From: Kineococcus aurantiacus
GTDB taxonomy: Bacteria > Actinomycetota > Actinomycetes > Actinomycetales > Kineococcaceae
Direction: 5' to 3'
Assembly (NCBI RefSeq): GCF_013409345.1
Contig: NZ_JACCBB010000002.1
Location: 1 to 64,000, forward strand
Length of the DNA stretch: 64,000 nucleotides
The notes below the pieces were generated by a model. The model made no database searches. It was not told the origin of the DNA and worked only from the letters and a program-made list of their open reading frames with translations. Made by a program: the position numbers and the translations under genes. Shown here piece by piece: positions 19,094 through 28,971 of the stretch (position 1 is its first letter; each line of letters opens with the position of its first letter).

Positions 19094-20104
19094 ATGGCGA
19101 TCGATCGGGCCCCGACACTGACGGACGTCGCCCGTCTTGCCGGGGTCTCACTGACCACCGCGTCGAAGGCCATCAACGGTAAACCGCGGGTGTCGGACAG
19201 TGTCCGAGCGCGCGTCCTGAAAGTCGCCAAGGAGCTGTCTTACAGCCCTAACCCCATGGCGCGAAGCCTGCACACCGGGCGCAGCGGCTTCGTCGCACTG
19301 ATCATCATCGACACCCTCTCCCAGCGGTGGGCCGTGCCCGCTCTACTGGGCGCGGAGTCCGCCCTCAGCCAGATCGACCTGTCCCTCGTGGCAGCCGACG
19401 CCCGCGGCGAGGCACGCCGACTGAACGAGCTAGCTCGCGTCTTCCAAGCACGCAAGGTCGACGGACTCCTGGTTCTAGGTGACAACAACGTCGTCACTCC
19501 GTCGCTGGCCGGCATCGTCAGCGTGCCCGTGGTGTACCTGCACGGCGACACCGGTGATACTCGGGACGTCGTGCACCTGCCCGATGACCGCGGCGGGATC
19601 GTGCAAGTGGTCGAGCACCTGGTGGCCAGCGGCCGGACACGGGTGGCTTTCGTCGGCGGTCCAGCCGGTGTGCGTGCGACGGTTGAGCGAGCGCGGGGGC
19701 TGCAGGACCGGCTCGATGAGCTCGGGCGTCCGGTCGTGGGCGGTGTGTCACGCTGCGGGCCGTGGTCCCAGCGCTGGGGACGAACGGCCGCCGATCAGCT
19801 CCTGCAGGAGCACCCCGACGTCGACGCCATCGTCTGCGCTTCCGACCAGATTGCCTTTGGCGTGGTGCAGGCTGTGCAGGCCAGCGGACGAATCGTTCCT
19901 CAGGATGTGGCCGTGACCGGCTTCGACAACTGGCTGGCCTTCGCCACCGAGACTGAGCCCGCCCTGACGACGGTGGACATGAACCTCGCCGACCTGGGCG
20001 CCTCCGCTGTGCGCGACCTGTTCAGCATCATCGACGGCACCAGCGTCGGCCGGGGCGTGCGGTACCACGACACCACCCTCGTGGTCCGCGGCTCCGCCCC
20101 CTGA
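19094..20104 (+). CDS. LacI-family transcriptional repressor of the arabinose-type module
   Basis: This 336-residue protein has an N-terminal helix-turn-helix LTDVARLAGVSLTTASKAIN at residues 8-27, then the hinge YSPNPMARSLHTGRSG. A periplasmic-binding-protein-like effector domain follows (GLLVLGDNNVV, VAFVGGPAGVRATVERARGL, AIVCASDQIAFGVVQAVQAS, VAVTGFDNW). ATG at 19094 is the only start compatible with the conserved N terminus. It lies between two copies of GGGGAAAGCTTTCC, one before the divergent hydrolase and one before the importer. This is strong positional evidence that it represses both. Its inducer is presumably an arabinose-containing sugar. Confidence 0.93.
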   Translation: MAIDRAPTLTDVARLAGVSLTTASKAINGKPRVSDSVRARVLKVAKELSYSPNPMARSLHTGRSGFVALIIIDTLSQRWAVPALLGAESALSQIDLSLVAADARGEARRLNELARVFQARKVDGLLVLGDNNVVTPSLAGIVSVPVVYLHGDTGDTRDVVHLPDDRGGIVQVVEHLVASGRTRVAFVGGPAGVRATVERARGLQDRLDELGRPVVGGVSRCGPWSQRWGRTAADQLLQEHPDVDAIVCASDQIAFGVVQAVQASGRIVPQDVAVTGFDNWLAFATETEPALTTVDMNLADLGASAVRDLFSIIDGTSVGRGVRYHDTTLVVRGSAP

Positions 20105-20195
20105 CCCAGGTCCTCGCGAACCCTCCGCAGCTCCCACGCACGTCAGCCCCGGCAACACGCGACGGCCGTTGGCCGGGCCGATGCCTGGACGGCGC

Positions 20196-20230
20196 TTGAC
20201 GAACCGGCGACGGTGGGGAAAGCTTTCCTC
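20196..20230 (+). promoter_or_regulatory. promoter with second LacI-type operator, ahead of the importer operon
   Basis: TTGACG (20196-20201), then 17 bases, then AAAGCT (20219-20224). GGGGAAAGCTTTCCTC (20215-20230) covers the -10. This repeats the promoter-operator geometry at 18916-18957 base for base. It lies 120 bases before the binding-protein start. Confidence 0.78.
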
Positions 20231-20349
20231 ACGATGGCGTCCGGCTTTCCAGACGCACGCAGCCGGCCGTGGATCGGCCGCGGTCCCGCCCCCACCCACC
20301 GCCCCGCGTCGTCGGCTCCCGTCGACGCCTCCGTTCAAGGGAGAACGCC

Positions 20350-21603
20350 GTGAAGCGCACCCGCACCCTGCGAGGGGCTACCCTCGTCGCCCTCGCCGCC
20401 ATCACCCTCACCGCCTGCTCCGGGGGATCAGGTACCGCCGCCGGCGACGGCGGCGACGCGGCGACGACCTACACCTGGTGGGACCCCTACCCCCAGCACG
20501 ACGAGGGCTCCGACTGGGCCAAGCGCGTCGACGCCTGCGGCCAGGAAGCCGGCGTCACCATCGAGCGCACCGCCTACGACACCACGGCGCTGACCAACCA
20601 GGCCCTGCTGTCGGCTCAGGAAGGCACGTCCCCCGACGTCATCCTCATCGACAACCCGGCCGTCTCCACCCTGGCCGACACCGGTATGCTCACCACCACC
20701 GACGACCTGGGGCTGGACACCTCCACCATCGACGAGAACCTCCTCGCCGCCGGTGTCGTGGACGGTAAGACCTACGGCGTGCCCGTGGGCGCCAACACGC
20801 TGGCCCTCTACTACAACAAGGCCATCCTCGACGCGGCCGGCGTGGACCCGACCTCCATCACCGACTGGGCCACGCTGGACGCGGCCCTGGCCATGGTCAA
20901 GGCCAGCGGGAAGCAAGCCATCACCTTCGCCGCGACCGGCACCGAGGAGGGTTCCTTCCAGTTCCTGCCCTGGTTCTGGGGAGCGGGAGCGGACCTGCGC
21001 CACCTCGACTCCCCTGAGGCCGTTCAGGCACTGACCCTGTGGAAGTCGTGGCTGGACCAGGGCTACGCCCAGCAGTCGGTCATCAGCAACTCGCAGAACA
21101 CGACCTGGGAGGAGTTCCTCACCGGGTCGTTCGCCTTCGCCGAGAACGGGACGTGGCAGGTGAACAGCGCCGCCGAGGCCGGTTTCGAAACCGGCTACAT
21201 CCAGCTGCCCGCCCGTGACGGCGGTGGTGCTCCGGCGCCCACCGGGGGGGAGTTCATCACCGCCCCGGTGCAGGACGACACCGACCGCTACACCACCACC
21301 ACCAAGATCATCGACTGCATGACCACGCCGGAGGGTCTGGTTCAGACGGCGAACACCTTCGCCTACTACATCCCCCCGACCAGCGCCGGTCAGCAGCAGC
21401 TGTTGAGCGAGCACCCCGAGCTGCAGACCTGGGTCCAGGCGGTCAACGACGCCAAGGGCCGTACCAGCGACGACTTGGGCACCGACTACCCCATCATCTC
21501 CGAGCAGCTGTGGACAGCCGTGCAGAGCGCGCTCTCGGGCGCGAAGAGCCCGCAGCAGGCCCTGACCGAGGCTCAGGCCGCCGCCGAAGCCGCCACCCGC
21601 TGA
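20350..21603 (+). CDS. sugar-binding lipoprotein of ABC importer (arabinose-type module)
   Basis: This 417-residue solute-binding protein has a lipoprotein leader ending LAAITLTACSGG, with lipobox LTAC. The mature protein starts with TTYTWWDPYPQHDEGSDWAK and contains GVPVGANTLALYYNKAIL, typical of SBP_bac_1 oligosaccharide binders. GTG at 20350 follows GGGAGAA. It heads an operon with two permeases and a GH127 enzyme. The likely ligand is therefore a beta-arabinofuranosyl oligosaccharide. This is inferred from the hydrolase, not from the protein itself. Confidence 0.93.
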   Translation: MKRTRTLRGATLVALAAITLTACSGGSGTAAGDGGDAATTYTWWDPYPQHDEGSDWAKRVDACGQEAGVTIERTAYDTTALTNQALLSAQEGTSPDVILIDNPAVSTLADTGMLTTTDDLGLDTSTIDENLLAAGVVDGKTYGVPVGANTLALYYNKAILDAAGVDPTSITDWATLDAALAMVKASGKQAITFAATGTEEGSFQFLPWFWGAGADLRHLDSPEAVQALTLWKSWLDQGYAQQSVISNSQNTTWEEFLTGSFAFAENGTWQVNSAAEAGFETGYIQLPARDGGGAPAPTGGEFITAPVQDDTDRYTTTTKIIDCMTTPEGLVQTANTFAYYIPPTSAGQQQLLSEHPELQTWVQAVNDAKGRTSDDLGTDYPIISEQLWTAVQSALSGAKSPQQALTEAQAAAEAATR

Positions 21604-21670
21604 CCGGCCGCTGCCCCTCCCCGTCCCACCCGACCCCGACCCCAACCCCGACCTGGAGCTGGACCACGAC

Positions 21671-22642
21671 ATGAGCACCACGGCATCCCAGGTCGGGAAC
21701 CCGGGGAGCGCGGGAGGGACGAGGCACCGCGCGTCGTCCCTCCCCCCCACCCGGCCACCGCGCTACTCGGGGCAGTGGACGGCGCTGGCCTTCGCCGCGC
21801 CGCTGCTGGCCTACCTGGCCGTCTTCTACGCACTCCCCCTGTACCGGAACATCGACCTCAGCCTCCACCACTACACCGTGCGGGCGTTCGTGCGCGGGGA
21901 CGCGGAGTTCGTCGGTCTCGACACCTACCGCCGCGTCCTGACCGACGGGACGTTCTGGCCGGCGGTGCGCAACACGCTCATCTTCGTCCTGGGTTCCCTG
22001 GCCGTGCAGTACGCCACCGGCCTGGCCCTGGCCGTGTTCTTCCGCGGCACCTTCCGACTCTCAGGACTGCTGCGGGCGCTGTTCCTCGTGCCGTGGCTGC
22101 TGCCGCTGATCGTGTCCGCCTCCACCTGGGCGTGGATGCTCAACAGCGACAACGGCATCGTCAACGCCCTGCTCGCCGCGCTCGGCGTCGACCAGGTCAA
22201 CTGGCTGACTTCGCCGACCGCCGCCATCTGGTCGGTCACTTTGGCCAACATCTGGCTGGGCATCCCCTTCAACCTCGTCATCCTGTACTCGGGCCTGCAG
22301 AACATCCCCGCCGACCTCTACGAGGCGGCTTCGCTGGACGGGGCTGGGCCCTGGCGTTCCTTCTGGAGCATCACCTTTCCGCTCCTGCGGCCGGTCTCGG
22401 CCATCACGCTGCTGCTGGGGTTCGTTTACACGCTGAAGGTCGTCGACGTCATCTGGGTGATGACCACCGGCGGGCCGGCCAACGCGTCGACCACTCTAGC
22501 CGTGTGGTCCTACCGCGAAGCCTTCGGCACCGGACAACCGGACTTCTCCCCGGCCGCGGCGGTGGGCACGCTGCTCATCCTCATCGCCCTGGTCGTCGGG
22601 TTGATCCACCTCCGCGTCCAGCACCGCCTCGAGGAGGCCTGA
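21671..22642 (+). CDS. carbohydrate ABC transporter permease, MalF type
   Basis: This 323-residue inner-membrane protein has six membrane segments after a hydrophilic N terminus of about 40 residues. The EAA loop is DLYEAASLDGAGPWRSFWSI, followed by VVDVIWVMTTGGPANASTTL. It starts at ATG 21671, with GGAG about 12 bases ahead. Its stop overlaps the start of the next permease (TGATG), so the two are translationally coupled. Together with the binding protein it forms a CUT1 importer that lacks its own ATPase. Confidence 0.94.
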   Translation: MSTTASQVGNPGSAGGTRHRASSLPPTRPPRYSGQWTALAFAAPLLAYLAVFYALPLYRNIDLSLHHYTVRAFVRGDAEFVGLDTYRRVLTDGTFWPAVRNTLIFVLGSLAVQYATGLALAVFFRGTFRLSGLLRALFLVPWLLPLIVSASTWAWMLNSDNGIVNALLAALGVDQVNWLTSPTAAIWSVTLANIWLGIPFNLVILYSGLQNIPADLYEAASLDGAGPWRSFWSITFPLLRPVSAITLLLGFVYTLKVVDVIWVMTTGGPANASTTLAVWSYREAFGTGQPDFSPAAAVGTLLILIALVVGLIHLRVQHRLEEA

Positions 22643-23466
22643 TGACCACCCGCACCCCCACCTCCGCCTGGCGCACCGTCCTCGGCATCGTCCTGGCCGC
22701 GGTGATGCTCTTCCCCCTGTACTGGATGCTCAACGTCTCCCTGACCCGCACCCAGGACTTGCGGCTGGACCCCCCGCGGTGGTTCCCCTCAGAGCCGACC
22801 TTCACGGGGTACCGGGCGGTCCTGTCCCAGCAGCTGCCCGCCCTGGGCACCAGCCTGCTGATCGGGCTGGGCACGGTCCTGCTCACGCTGGCCGTGGCCG
22901 CACCCGCGGCCTACGCCCTGTCCATCCTGCGCCTGCGGGGTCGGGGCACGGTGAACTTCGTGCTGCTGGTGGCCCAGATGATCCCCGCGGTGGTCATGGC
23001 CATGGGGTTCTACGCCATCTACGTCCGCCTCGGGTTGCTCAACAGCGTCTGGGGTCTGGTCGTGGCCGACTCCACGGTGGCCGTCCCGTTCGCGGTCCTG
23101 CTGCTGAGCGCATTCATGAGCGGCATCCCCAAAGAACTGCTGCAGGCTGCGCACGTGGACGGCGCAGGCGTGGGACGGGTGTTCACGGCGATCGTCCTGC
23201 CCGTCAGCCGCAACTCGGTCCTCACGGTGTCGCTGTTCGCGTTCCTGTGGTCGTGGTCGGACTTCATCTTCGCCTCGACGCTGAACCGCAACGGGGATCT
23301 GATCCCCATCACCCTGGGCATCTACCGCTACATCGGCAACAACACCACCGAGTGGAACTCGATCATGGCGACCGCCGTCGTCGCCTCCATCCCCGCGGCG
23401 ATCCTCCTGGTCGTCGCCCAGCGCTACGTCGCCGCCGGCGTGACCGCCGGCGCCGTGAAGGATTGA
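22642..23466 (+). CDS. carbohydrate ABC transporter permease, MalG type
   Basis: This 274-residue partner permease has its first membrane segment at about residues 9-29 (VLGIVLAAVMLFPLYWMLNV). The EAA loop is ELLQAAHVDGAGVGRVFTAI, and the ending VAAGVTAGAVKD is characteristic. ATG at 22642 overlaps the stop of the MalF-type gene by one base. The next gene, GH127, starts one base after its stop. Uptake and cleavage are therefore made from one message. Confidence 0.94.
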   Translation: MTTRTPTSAWRTVLGIVLAAVMLFPLYWMLNVSLTRTQDLRLDPPRWFPSEPTFTGYRAVLSQQLPALGTSLLIGLGTVLLTLAVAAPAAYALSILRLRGRGTVNFVLLVAQMIPAVVMAMGFYAIYVRLGLLNSVWGLVVADSTVAVPFAVLLLSAFMSGIPKELLQAAHVDGAGVGRVFTAIVLPVSRNSVLTVSLFAFLWSWSDFIFASTLNRNGDLIPITLGIYRYIGNNTTEWNSIMATAVVASIPAAILLVVAQRYVAAGVTAGAVKD

Positions 23467-23467
23467 C

Positions 23468-25465
23468 ATGACCGACACGCTCCCGTCCACTACCGCCCCG
23501 GCTCCCCACGACTCCGCCTGCGGCCGGCGTCCGCTCCCCGCCGACCGCGCCACCGCCCGGCCCGTCGAGGCACCCGGGGGCCGACGCGGCGCGGGCATCG
23601 GGGAGGTGCGCCTCACCGGGGGGTTCTGGGGACGGCTGCAGGAGACCAACGCCCACGCCTCCCTGGAGCACGCGCTGCAGTGGGTGGAACGGCTGGGGTG
23701 GCTGGCCAACTTCGACCGCGTCGCCGACGGCACCACCGGAGCGGACCGACCCGGCTGGGAGTTCTCCGACTCCGAGGTCTACAAGCTGTGCGAGGCTCTG
23801 GCCTGGGAGCACGGGCGGCGTTCCGACCCCGCAGTGCTGCGGATCTTGGACGAGCTCACCGCCCGCATCGCGCGGGCCCAGAAGCCCGACGGCTACCTCA
23901 ACACCGCCTTCGGGCACCCCGGCCGGCCCGCGCGCTACAGCGACCTCGAATCCGGTCACGAGCTGTACTGCACCGGGCACCTGCTGCAGGCCGCGGTCGC
24001 CGTCCACCGGGTGTTTGGCGAGCACCCCTTGGTCGACGTGGCCCGGCGCGCCGCGGACGAGGTGTGCACCACGTTCGGCCCTACGGCACGCGACGGCCTG
24101 TGCGGGCACCCTGAGATCGAGGTGGGCCTGGCCGAACTGGGCCGGGCGCTGGGCGAGCCGCGCTACTCGCAGCAAGCCTCGACCTTCCTGGAACGTCGCG
24201 GCCACGGACGGCTGCGTCCTCTGCCCCTGCGCAGCGCCGCCTACTTCCAGGACGACGTCCCCGTGCGGGAGGCCGACGTCTGGCGCGGGCACGCGGTCCG
24301 TGCGCTGTACCTCAGCGCCGCAGCGGTCGACGTCGCCGTCGACACCGGCGACGCCGAACTGCTCGACGCCGTCCAGCGGCAGTGGACCCGCTCGGTGGCT
24401 CGCCGCACGTACCTGACCGGGGGGATGGGGTCGCGTCACCAGGACGAGGGTTTCGGCGAGGACTGGGAGCTGCCCCCCGACCGCGCCTACTGCGAGACCT
24501 GCGCCGGCATCGCGTCCTGCATGGTCTCGTGGAGGCTGTACCTGGCCACGGGCGAGGTCCGCTACGTCGACCTTATCGAGCGCACCTGGTACAACGTCTT
24601 GGCCACCTCGCCGCGCTCTGACGGGCGCGCGTTCTTCTACGCCAACCCCCTGCAACAGCGCGTCGCCGGCACCGAGGTGAGCGGAGACGTGGAGAACCCC
24701 CGCGCCGAGGGCGGGGTCCGCGCACCCTGGTTCGACGTCTCCTGCTGCCCTACGAACGTGGCCCGCACCCTTGCCTCCTGGCACACCGGCTTGGCATCGG
24801 TGGAACGTGTTACCCACTCGGAGGACCAGGACGTGGTGACGTTGCTGCACTACGCACCGGCCGAGGTCGAGCTGCGTCTGAGCGACGACCAGCTCCTCTG
24901 CCTGCGGGTGGAGACCGAGTACCCCTTCTCCGGTGACGTGCACGTCCGCGTCTCGGCGGCGCCGGCGGCAGGAGTGACCTTGCGTATGCGAGTGCCGAAT
25001 TGGGCGCAGGGGGCGCTACTTCGCCGTGACGGGTCCACGCGCGAGGTCCTCACCGGTTGGGTGGACGTACACGACGTCCGGGCGGGGGACCAGCTGGTCC
25101 TGCAACTGCCGGTTGGGCCTCGCCTGACGCATCCAGACCCGCGAATCGATGCTGTACGCGGCTGCGTCGCCGTTGAGCGGGGGCCTGTGGTCTTGTGCTT
25201 GGAATCGGTTGACCTGCCCGCAGGGTGGTGCCTCGACGACATGACGATCGACCTTACCCAGCCTCTCGGAGACGACGGCCGAGGGGCGATCGTGACCCTG
25301 GAAAGGCGCGCAGGAAGCGCGACGGAGGCGGAAGGCATGCCGTACCGTCCGCTCCGCTACTCAGCGGCCTCCGTGGATCGGGAGCGGGTGCGGCTGCATC
25401 CGTACCACGGTTGGGCCGAACGTGGCCCGACAACCATGAAGGTCTTTCTGCCGACGGCACTTTGA
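23468..25465 (+). CDS. beta-L-arabinofuranosidase, GH127
   Basis: This 665-residue cytoplasmic hydrolase acts on non-reducing beta-L-arabinofuranose. The family uses a zinc-bound cysteine as nucleophile, held by one Glu and further cysteines. All are visible here: FGEDWELPPDRAYCETCAGI near residue 335 gives the Glu and two Cys, and DVSCCPTNVAR near residue 430 gives the Cys-Cys pair with the nucleophile. The (alpha/alpha)6 part opens RLTGGFWGRLQETNAHASLE. The N-terminal 40 residues are variable and look disordered. AAGGA precedes the start. It defines the module as arabinofuranoside-directed, probably plant extensin- or arabinan-type chains. Confidence 0.94.
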   Translation: MTDTLPSTTAPAPHDSACGRRPLPADRATARPVEAPGGRRGAGIGEVRLTGGFWGRLQETNAHASLEHALQWVERLGWLANFDRVADGTTGADRPGWEFSDSEVYKLCEALAWEHGRRSDPAVLRILDELTARIARAQKPDGYLNTAFGHPGRPARYSDLESGHELYCTGHLLQAAVAVHRVFGEHPLVDVARRAADEVCTTFGPTARDGLCGHPEIEVGLAELGRALGEPRYSQQASTFLERRGHGRLRPLPLRSAAYFQDDVPVREADVWRGHAVRALYLSAAAVDVAVDTGDAELLDAVQRQWTRSVARRTYLTGGMGSRHQDEGFGEDWELPPDRAYCETCAGIASCMVSWRLYLATGEVRYVDLIERTWYNVLATSPRSDGRAFFYANPLQQRVAGTEVSGDVENPRAEGGVRAPWFDVSCCPTNVARTLASWHTGLASVERVTHSEDQDVVTLLHYAPAEVELRLSDDQLLCLRVETEYPFSGDVHVRVSAAPAAGVTLRMRVPNWAQGALLRRDGSTREVLTGWVDVHDVRAGDQLVLQLPVGPRLTHPDPRIDAVRGCVAVERGPVVLCLESVDLPAGWCLDDMTIDLTQPLGDDGRGAIVTLERRAGSATEAEGMPYRPLRYSAASVDRERVRLHPYHGWAERGPTTMKVFLPTAL

Positions 25466-26625
25466 CGAGGACCGGTCAGCCCGACCTCGGTCGCGGCGGA
25501 CAGGAGTGTGGTCCCGCCGCACGCCAGAGTGAGGATCAACCCACAGGGCCAACTTCCACCGAACACGTCAGATTGGCCAGGTGCACGAAGGTCAAGACCG
25601 CGGTGGCGCCGCGTGAGCACTGTGCACCCCGGTCGCTTCGTTCGCACCACCGCATGCGGACGTTCTCAACCGGGGCAGGGAGTTCAAGCCAAGGACGAAC
25701 GCAACACGAGCAGGGGACGATCCGGTAGCGGGTGGCCGCAGCACGTCTGACCCCCCGCCGATCCCCTGCTCACGCCGTACAAGATCACCGCTATGACGCC
25801 CGCCGATGGACGTCATGGCGCTGTGTGGACGTCGACGACGTCGTAATCTTACCGACGGCGAATAGTTGTAGCAGTGCGCTGGTCGCCCGTTCGGGGCCCA
25901 CGACGACGAGCGTACTCATCGTGCAACCGCTCAGCGTCCCAGGGCCGCACCAGTCCATCGGCCCTGTGACTCCTCGAGGGCGCGCGAGTGCAGAGGCAGT
26001 ACAGCGTGCACCGCAACTCACACTCGGTACACCTGCCACACCCGTAGCAACCACAACACCGGCCTCAACGCGATCCTTCCGCAGCGACCTTCAAGGACGC
26101 CGACCCCGACAGCGGCGATGAACAGAACCGCGTCGAAATCACAAGCAGGTTCGCAACGGACGCTGCGGGTGTGACGTTTGCTCTTTGAACCGGCCGCATC
26201 CAGCCGTCGCTGCGATGTGGAGCGGCCGTCTCGGCAGAGTCCGGCAGCGGGGCCATGCTGAATAAACCACCGCGCTGCAGCCGGCGCAGCGTGCCCGGTG
26301 ATCAGGCGACATGCGACGTTGCTGCTCCTAGGACCTTCGTTCCTGGCGAGCGGAATGCTCAAGCCCCTGATGCGGAGAAGCCGTTCCGCGCACCTTTGCC
26401 CCTCCGCATTATCCTCCCGCTGAGGCTGATGGGCCAGTCGATCAGGAGCGCTGACTCATGGGCTGACGAGGTGGCCGTGGTCATCGAGGGGGTGACCCAC
26501 ATCGCCGCCGACTTCTGCGTCGTCGAGCTCGAACCTCGACACTTCGGCTCAAGGATGGTGCTGGGCCTGTCGATACCGTTGTGATTGTCAGTCGGTACGT
26601 CCGGTGCGGAGAGGCAGGCGGCGAA
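25466..26625. other. 1.16-kb stretch without a supportable gene
   Basis: Short frames exist on both strands, but none has a ribosome site, a recognisable domain or sustained codon bias. GC appears lower and more even across codon positions than in the flanking genes. It may be decayed DNA plus the promoter of the surface-protein gene. The end of the GH127 operon lacks an obvious strong hairpin. Confidence 0.5.
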
Positions 26626-28971
26626 GTGGCGAGTGAGACACTCGGTTTGAGGTGGCGCCCCGGTGCTGCCAGCTTCGCTGGGGCGCTCGTGGCCGGTACC
26701 ACGACGGTGCTCGTGGTCGCCACGGTCGCCGTCACGCCTCTGGTGGCCGCCTCGGCGTCGCCCGTGGCGCCACCGGTGCAGTCGCCGACCGCATGCGGGC
26801 CAGCCGTCGCGTTGACGAACAGCAGCTTCGAACAACCAGTCGTCCCCAGTGACAATTGGCAGCAACGGCTTGACAGCGAAGTACCCGGCTGGAGCACGAC
26901 AGCGACTGACCACCTCATCGAAATCTGGCGCCACCCCTTCCAGGACATCGAAGCTGGCTCGGGAGAGCAGTACGCCGAGCTCAACGCCGAGCAGGCCTCC
27001 ACCCTCTACCAAGACGTGGCCACCCTCCCTGGACAAACTCTGCGGTGGCAGCTGCAACACCGCGGCCGCAACGGCACGGACGTCATGCAGGTCAACATCG
27101 GATCCCCGACCGGATCCTTGGTGTCTCAAGGCACGTTGAGCGACGACAACACGGCTTGGGTCACGCATGCAGGCACCTATACCGTTCCTGCAGGGCAGAC
27201 CACCACGCGCTTCGCGTTCGAGGCCGTCTCCTCGTACGGCGGCAACCCTGTCGAAGGCAACTTCCTGGACGGCATCTCCTTCGGCACCGGCGCCTGCATT
27301 GAGACAACCCTTGCCACCAGGCCCTCCAGCGGGACGACCGTCGACGTAGGTGACGTGCTCACGTACACGGTCACCGCCGCCAACCGTGGTGGTAATCCCG
27401 CACAGGACAGCACGCTCACCGCCGAGCTACCTGTCGGCACCACGTTCGTGCCCGGCTCGATCGAGGCCCTGAGCGGAGGATCGGCCACCCCGGTGACCGA
27501 TACCCTCGGCGATGACGCGGGCGGCTATGACGCCACCGCCCGCACTGTCGCGGTGCACGTAGGGGATGACGCTGACGCTGGTGCCGGTGGGTCGATCCAA
27601 TCCGGCGAAAGCCGCGGGATGTCCTACCGAGTAACCGTTGACCGCTCCGCGGCGATGACAGCCCTCACCGCCCAAGCCGAAACCACCTTCACCGAACCGC
27701 TCTCGCGAACACCTTCGACATCGACAGCCACCCCGGAAACTCACCTAGTGGCTCCTGCCGCCGACCTGAGCGCCGTTGCACGCCTGGCGTCCGCCCCTCC
27801 CCTCCCCGGACACCGGGTCCGCTTCGAAGCCACCGTTGCCGCCGGTGGACCACAGACGGCCATCTCGAGCAGACTGAGCATGCAAGTACCTACGGGGCTG
27901 TCCCATATCGTCGTGACCGGGTCCACGGGCCCTTGCCCCATCACCGCTGACACTGCCACTTGCGCGCTCGGAGACCTAGCCCCCGGCACCTCGACTGCTG
28001 TCACTCTCACCGGCGATGTGCCCGCCGACCGTCAACCGGGCACTCCGGTAACGCTCACCATCACCGCCAGCAGCGCAGTGCACGACCCGACCCCCGCAGA
28101 CGCCACCGCCTCGATCACCGCCCTCACGATCGCCCCGGTTCCGCCGGCCCCGCCCACCGCCACACCCACCGCCACACCCACCGCCACACCCACCGCCACA
28201 CCCACCGCCACACCCACCGCCACACCCACCGCCACACCCACCGCCACACCCACCGCCACACCCACCGCCACACCCACCGCCACACCCACCGCCACACCCA
28301 CCGCCACACCCACCGCCACACCCACCAGCTCCCCCGAACCGACACCCAGAACCGAAGCCACCAGCTCCACGAACCCGACGCCCACCGCCACACCCATGCA
28401 CGCACCAGGGCCATCGGCGGGCTCCGTAGCCACCCGTACCGGCTCCACGGCTCCGACGGCCACTGCGACCGCAACCTTCAGCAGGTCCCCCGACTCGTTG
28501 GCCATCCCGACAAGCTCGCCTCACCCGACGGCTCCTCCAACAGAAGGCCCGACAGCCGATGCGGCGACACACGCCGGCGTGGGCTTGGCGGATCAGAACA
28601 GCACCTCCAGCGGTGACCGCCGCACGTCTCACAGCCCTGAGCCGTCTTCTAGGACGGTTGACCGGATCATCGAGGATTTGAAGCAGATCGCCTCCGGCGT
28701 TGAGCCGGTCACTGTGGTGCTTGTCCGCGATGGATCGTTCCCGCTGATCATCCTGGTGCTCTTGGTGCTTTTTTTGGCGGTTCAACGAGAACTGGATCGG
28801 GCTGACCCCAAATTGGCGTTGGCGCCGTTGCACGAGGACCCTCGCCTTCAGTTCTGGCGACCTCAACGCGCCAGGCAATCGGCGACTGAGAATCCCGATC
28901 AGCGTCGGTCTTCCCAGGCACCAAAGTCGTCGCCCGACCACTACCACCGCCACCCGAGTAGGAACGACTGA
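26626..28971 (+). CDS. membrane-anchored surface protein with DUF11-type repeats and Thr-Pro-Ala stalk
   Basis: This protein of about 781 residues has, in order: an N-terminal export signal ([20 protein letters not shown]); a lectin-like domain at about residues 50-225 ([32 protein letters not shown]); two DUF11-like beta domains ([18 protein letters not shown], and [18 protein letters not shown]); a stalk of 14 TATP repeats; and a second Ser/Thr/Pro-rich stretch. A single membrane helix near residue 715 ([19 protein letters not shown]) follows, then a basic cytoplasmic tail of about 50 residues. The stalk and fold suggest an adhesin or scaffold. I prefer GTG at 26626 over the earlier GTG at 26581, since GGAGAGG is upstream and the signal then starts correctly. 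Its stop overlaps the start of the cyclase gene. Confidence 0.82.
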   Translation: MASETLGLRWRPGAASFAGALVAGTTTVLVVATVAVTPLVAASASPVAPPVQSPTACGPAVALTNSSFEQPVVPSDNWQQRLDSEVPGWSTTATDHLIEIWRHPFQDIEAGSGEQYAELNAEQASTLYQDVATLPGQTLRWQLQHRGRNGTDVMQVNIGSPTGSLVSQGTLSDDNTAWVTHAGTYTVPAGQTTTRFAFEAVSSYGGNPVEGNFLDGISFGTGACIETTLATRPSSGTTVDVGDVLTYTVTAANRGGNPAQDSTLTAELPVGTTFVPGSIEALSGGSATPVTDTLGDDAGGYDATARTVAVHVGDDADAGAGGSIQSGESRGMSYRVTVDRSAAMTALTAQAETTFTEPLSRTPSTSTATPETHLVAPAADLSAVARLASAPPLPGHRVRFEATVAAGGPQTAISSRLSMQVPTGLSHIVVTGSTGPCPITADTATCALGDLAPGTSTAVTLTGDVPADRQPGTPVTLTITASSAVHDPTPADATASITALTIAPVPPAPPTATPTATPTATPTATPTATPTATPTATPTATPTATPTATPTATPTATPTATPTATPTSSPEPTPRTEATSSTNPTPTATPMHAPGPSAGSVATRTGSTAPTATATATFSRSPDSLAIPTSSPHPTAPPTEGPTADAATHAGVGLADQNSTSSGDRRTSHSPEPSSRTVDRIIEDLKQIASGVEPVTVVLVRDGSFPLIILVLLVLFLAVQRELDRADPKLALAPLHEDPRLQFWRPQRARQSATENPDQRRSSQAPKSSPDHYHRHPSRND
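28153..28320 (+). repeat. 14 perfect tandem copies of a 12-bp unit
   Basis: The unit CCCACCGCCACA repeats 14 times without a single substitution and encodes (PTAT)n in the surface protein stalk. The period is a multiple of three, so copy-number change would alter stalk length without breaking the frame. A degenerate copy lies near 28380. Confidence 0.97.

Noticed and set aside
23363-24943. Minus-strand frame of 526 codons opposite GH127
   Set aside because: The plus-strand GH127 enzyme retains all catalytic residues. The opposite frame has no recognisable content.
25357-25650. Minus-strand frame with a cysteine- and tryptophan-bearing segment (GGSWPCGLILTLACGG)
   Set aside because: It looked briefly like a transposase tail, but no family could be named and no start signal exists.
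26359-27168. Minus-strand 269-codon frame before and over the surface protein start
   Set aside because: It is a shadow of the plus-strand signal and lectin-like region, with no ribosome site or motif.
28153-28320. Possible CRISPR array
   Set aside because: The copies are contiguous with no spacers, and the unit is only 12 bases inside an open coding frame.
27976-28953. Minus-strand frame with Gly-Gly-Cys-Gly repeats over the surface protein
   Set aside because: It is the complement of the tandem repeat. The plus-strand protein has a signal, known domains, a membrane helix and coupling to the next gene.
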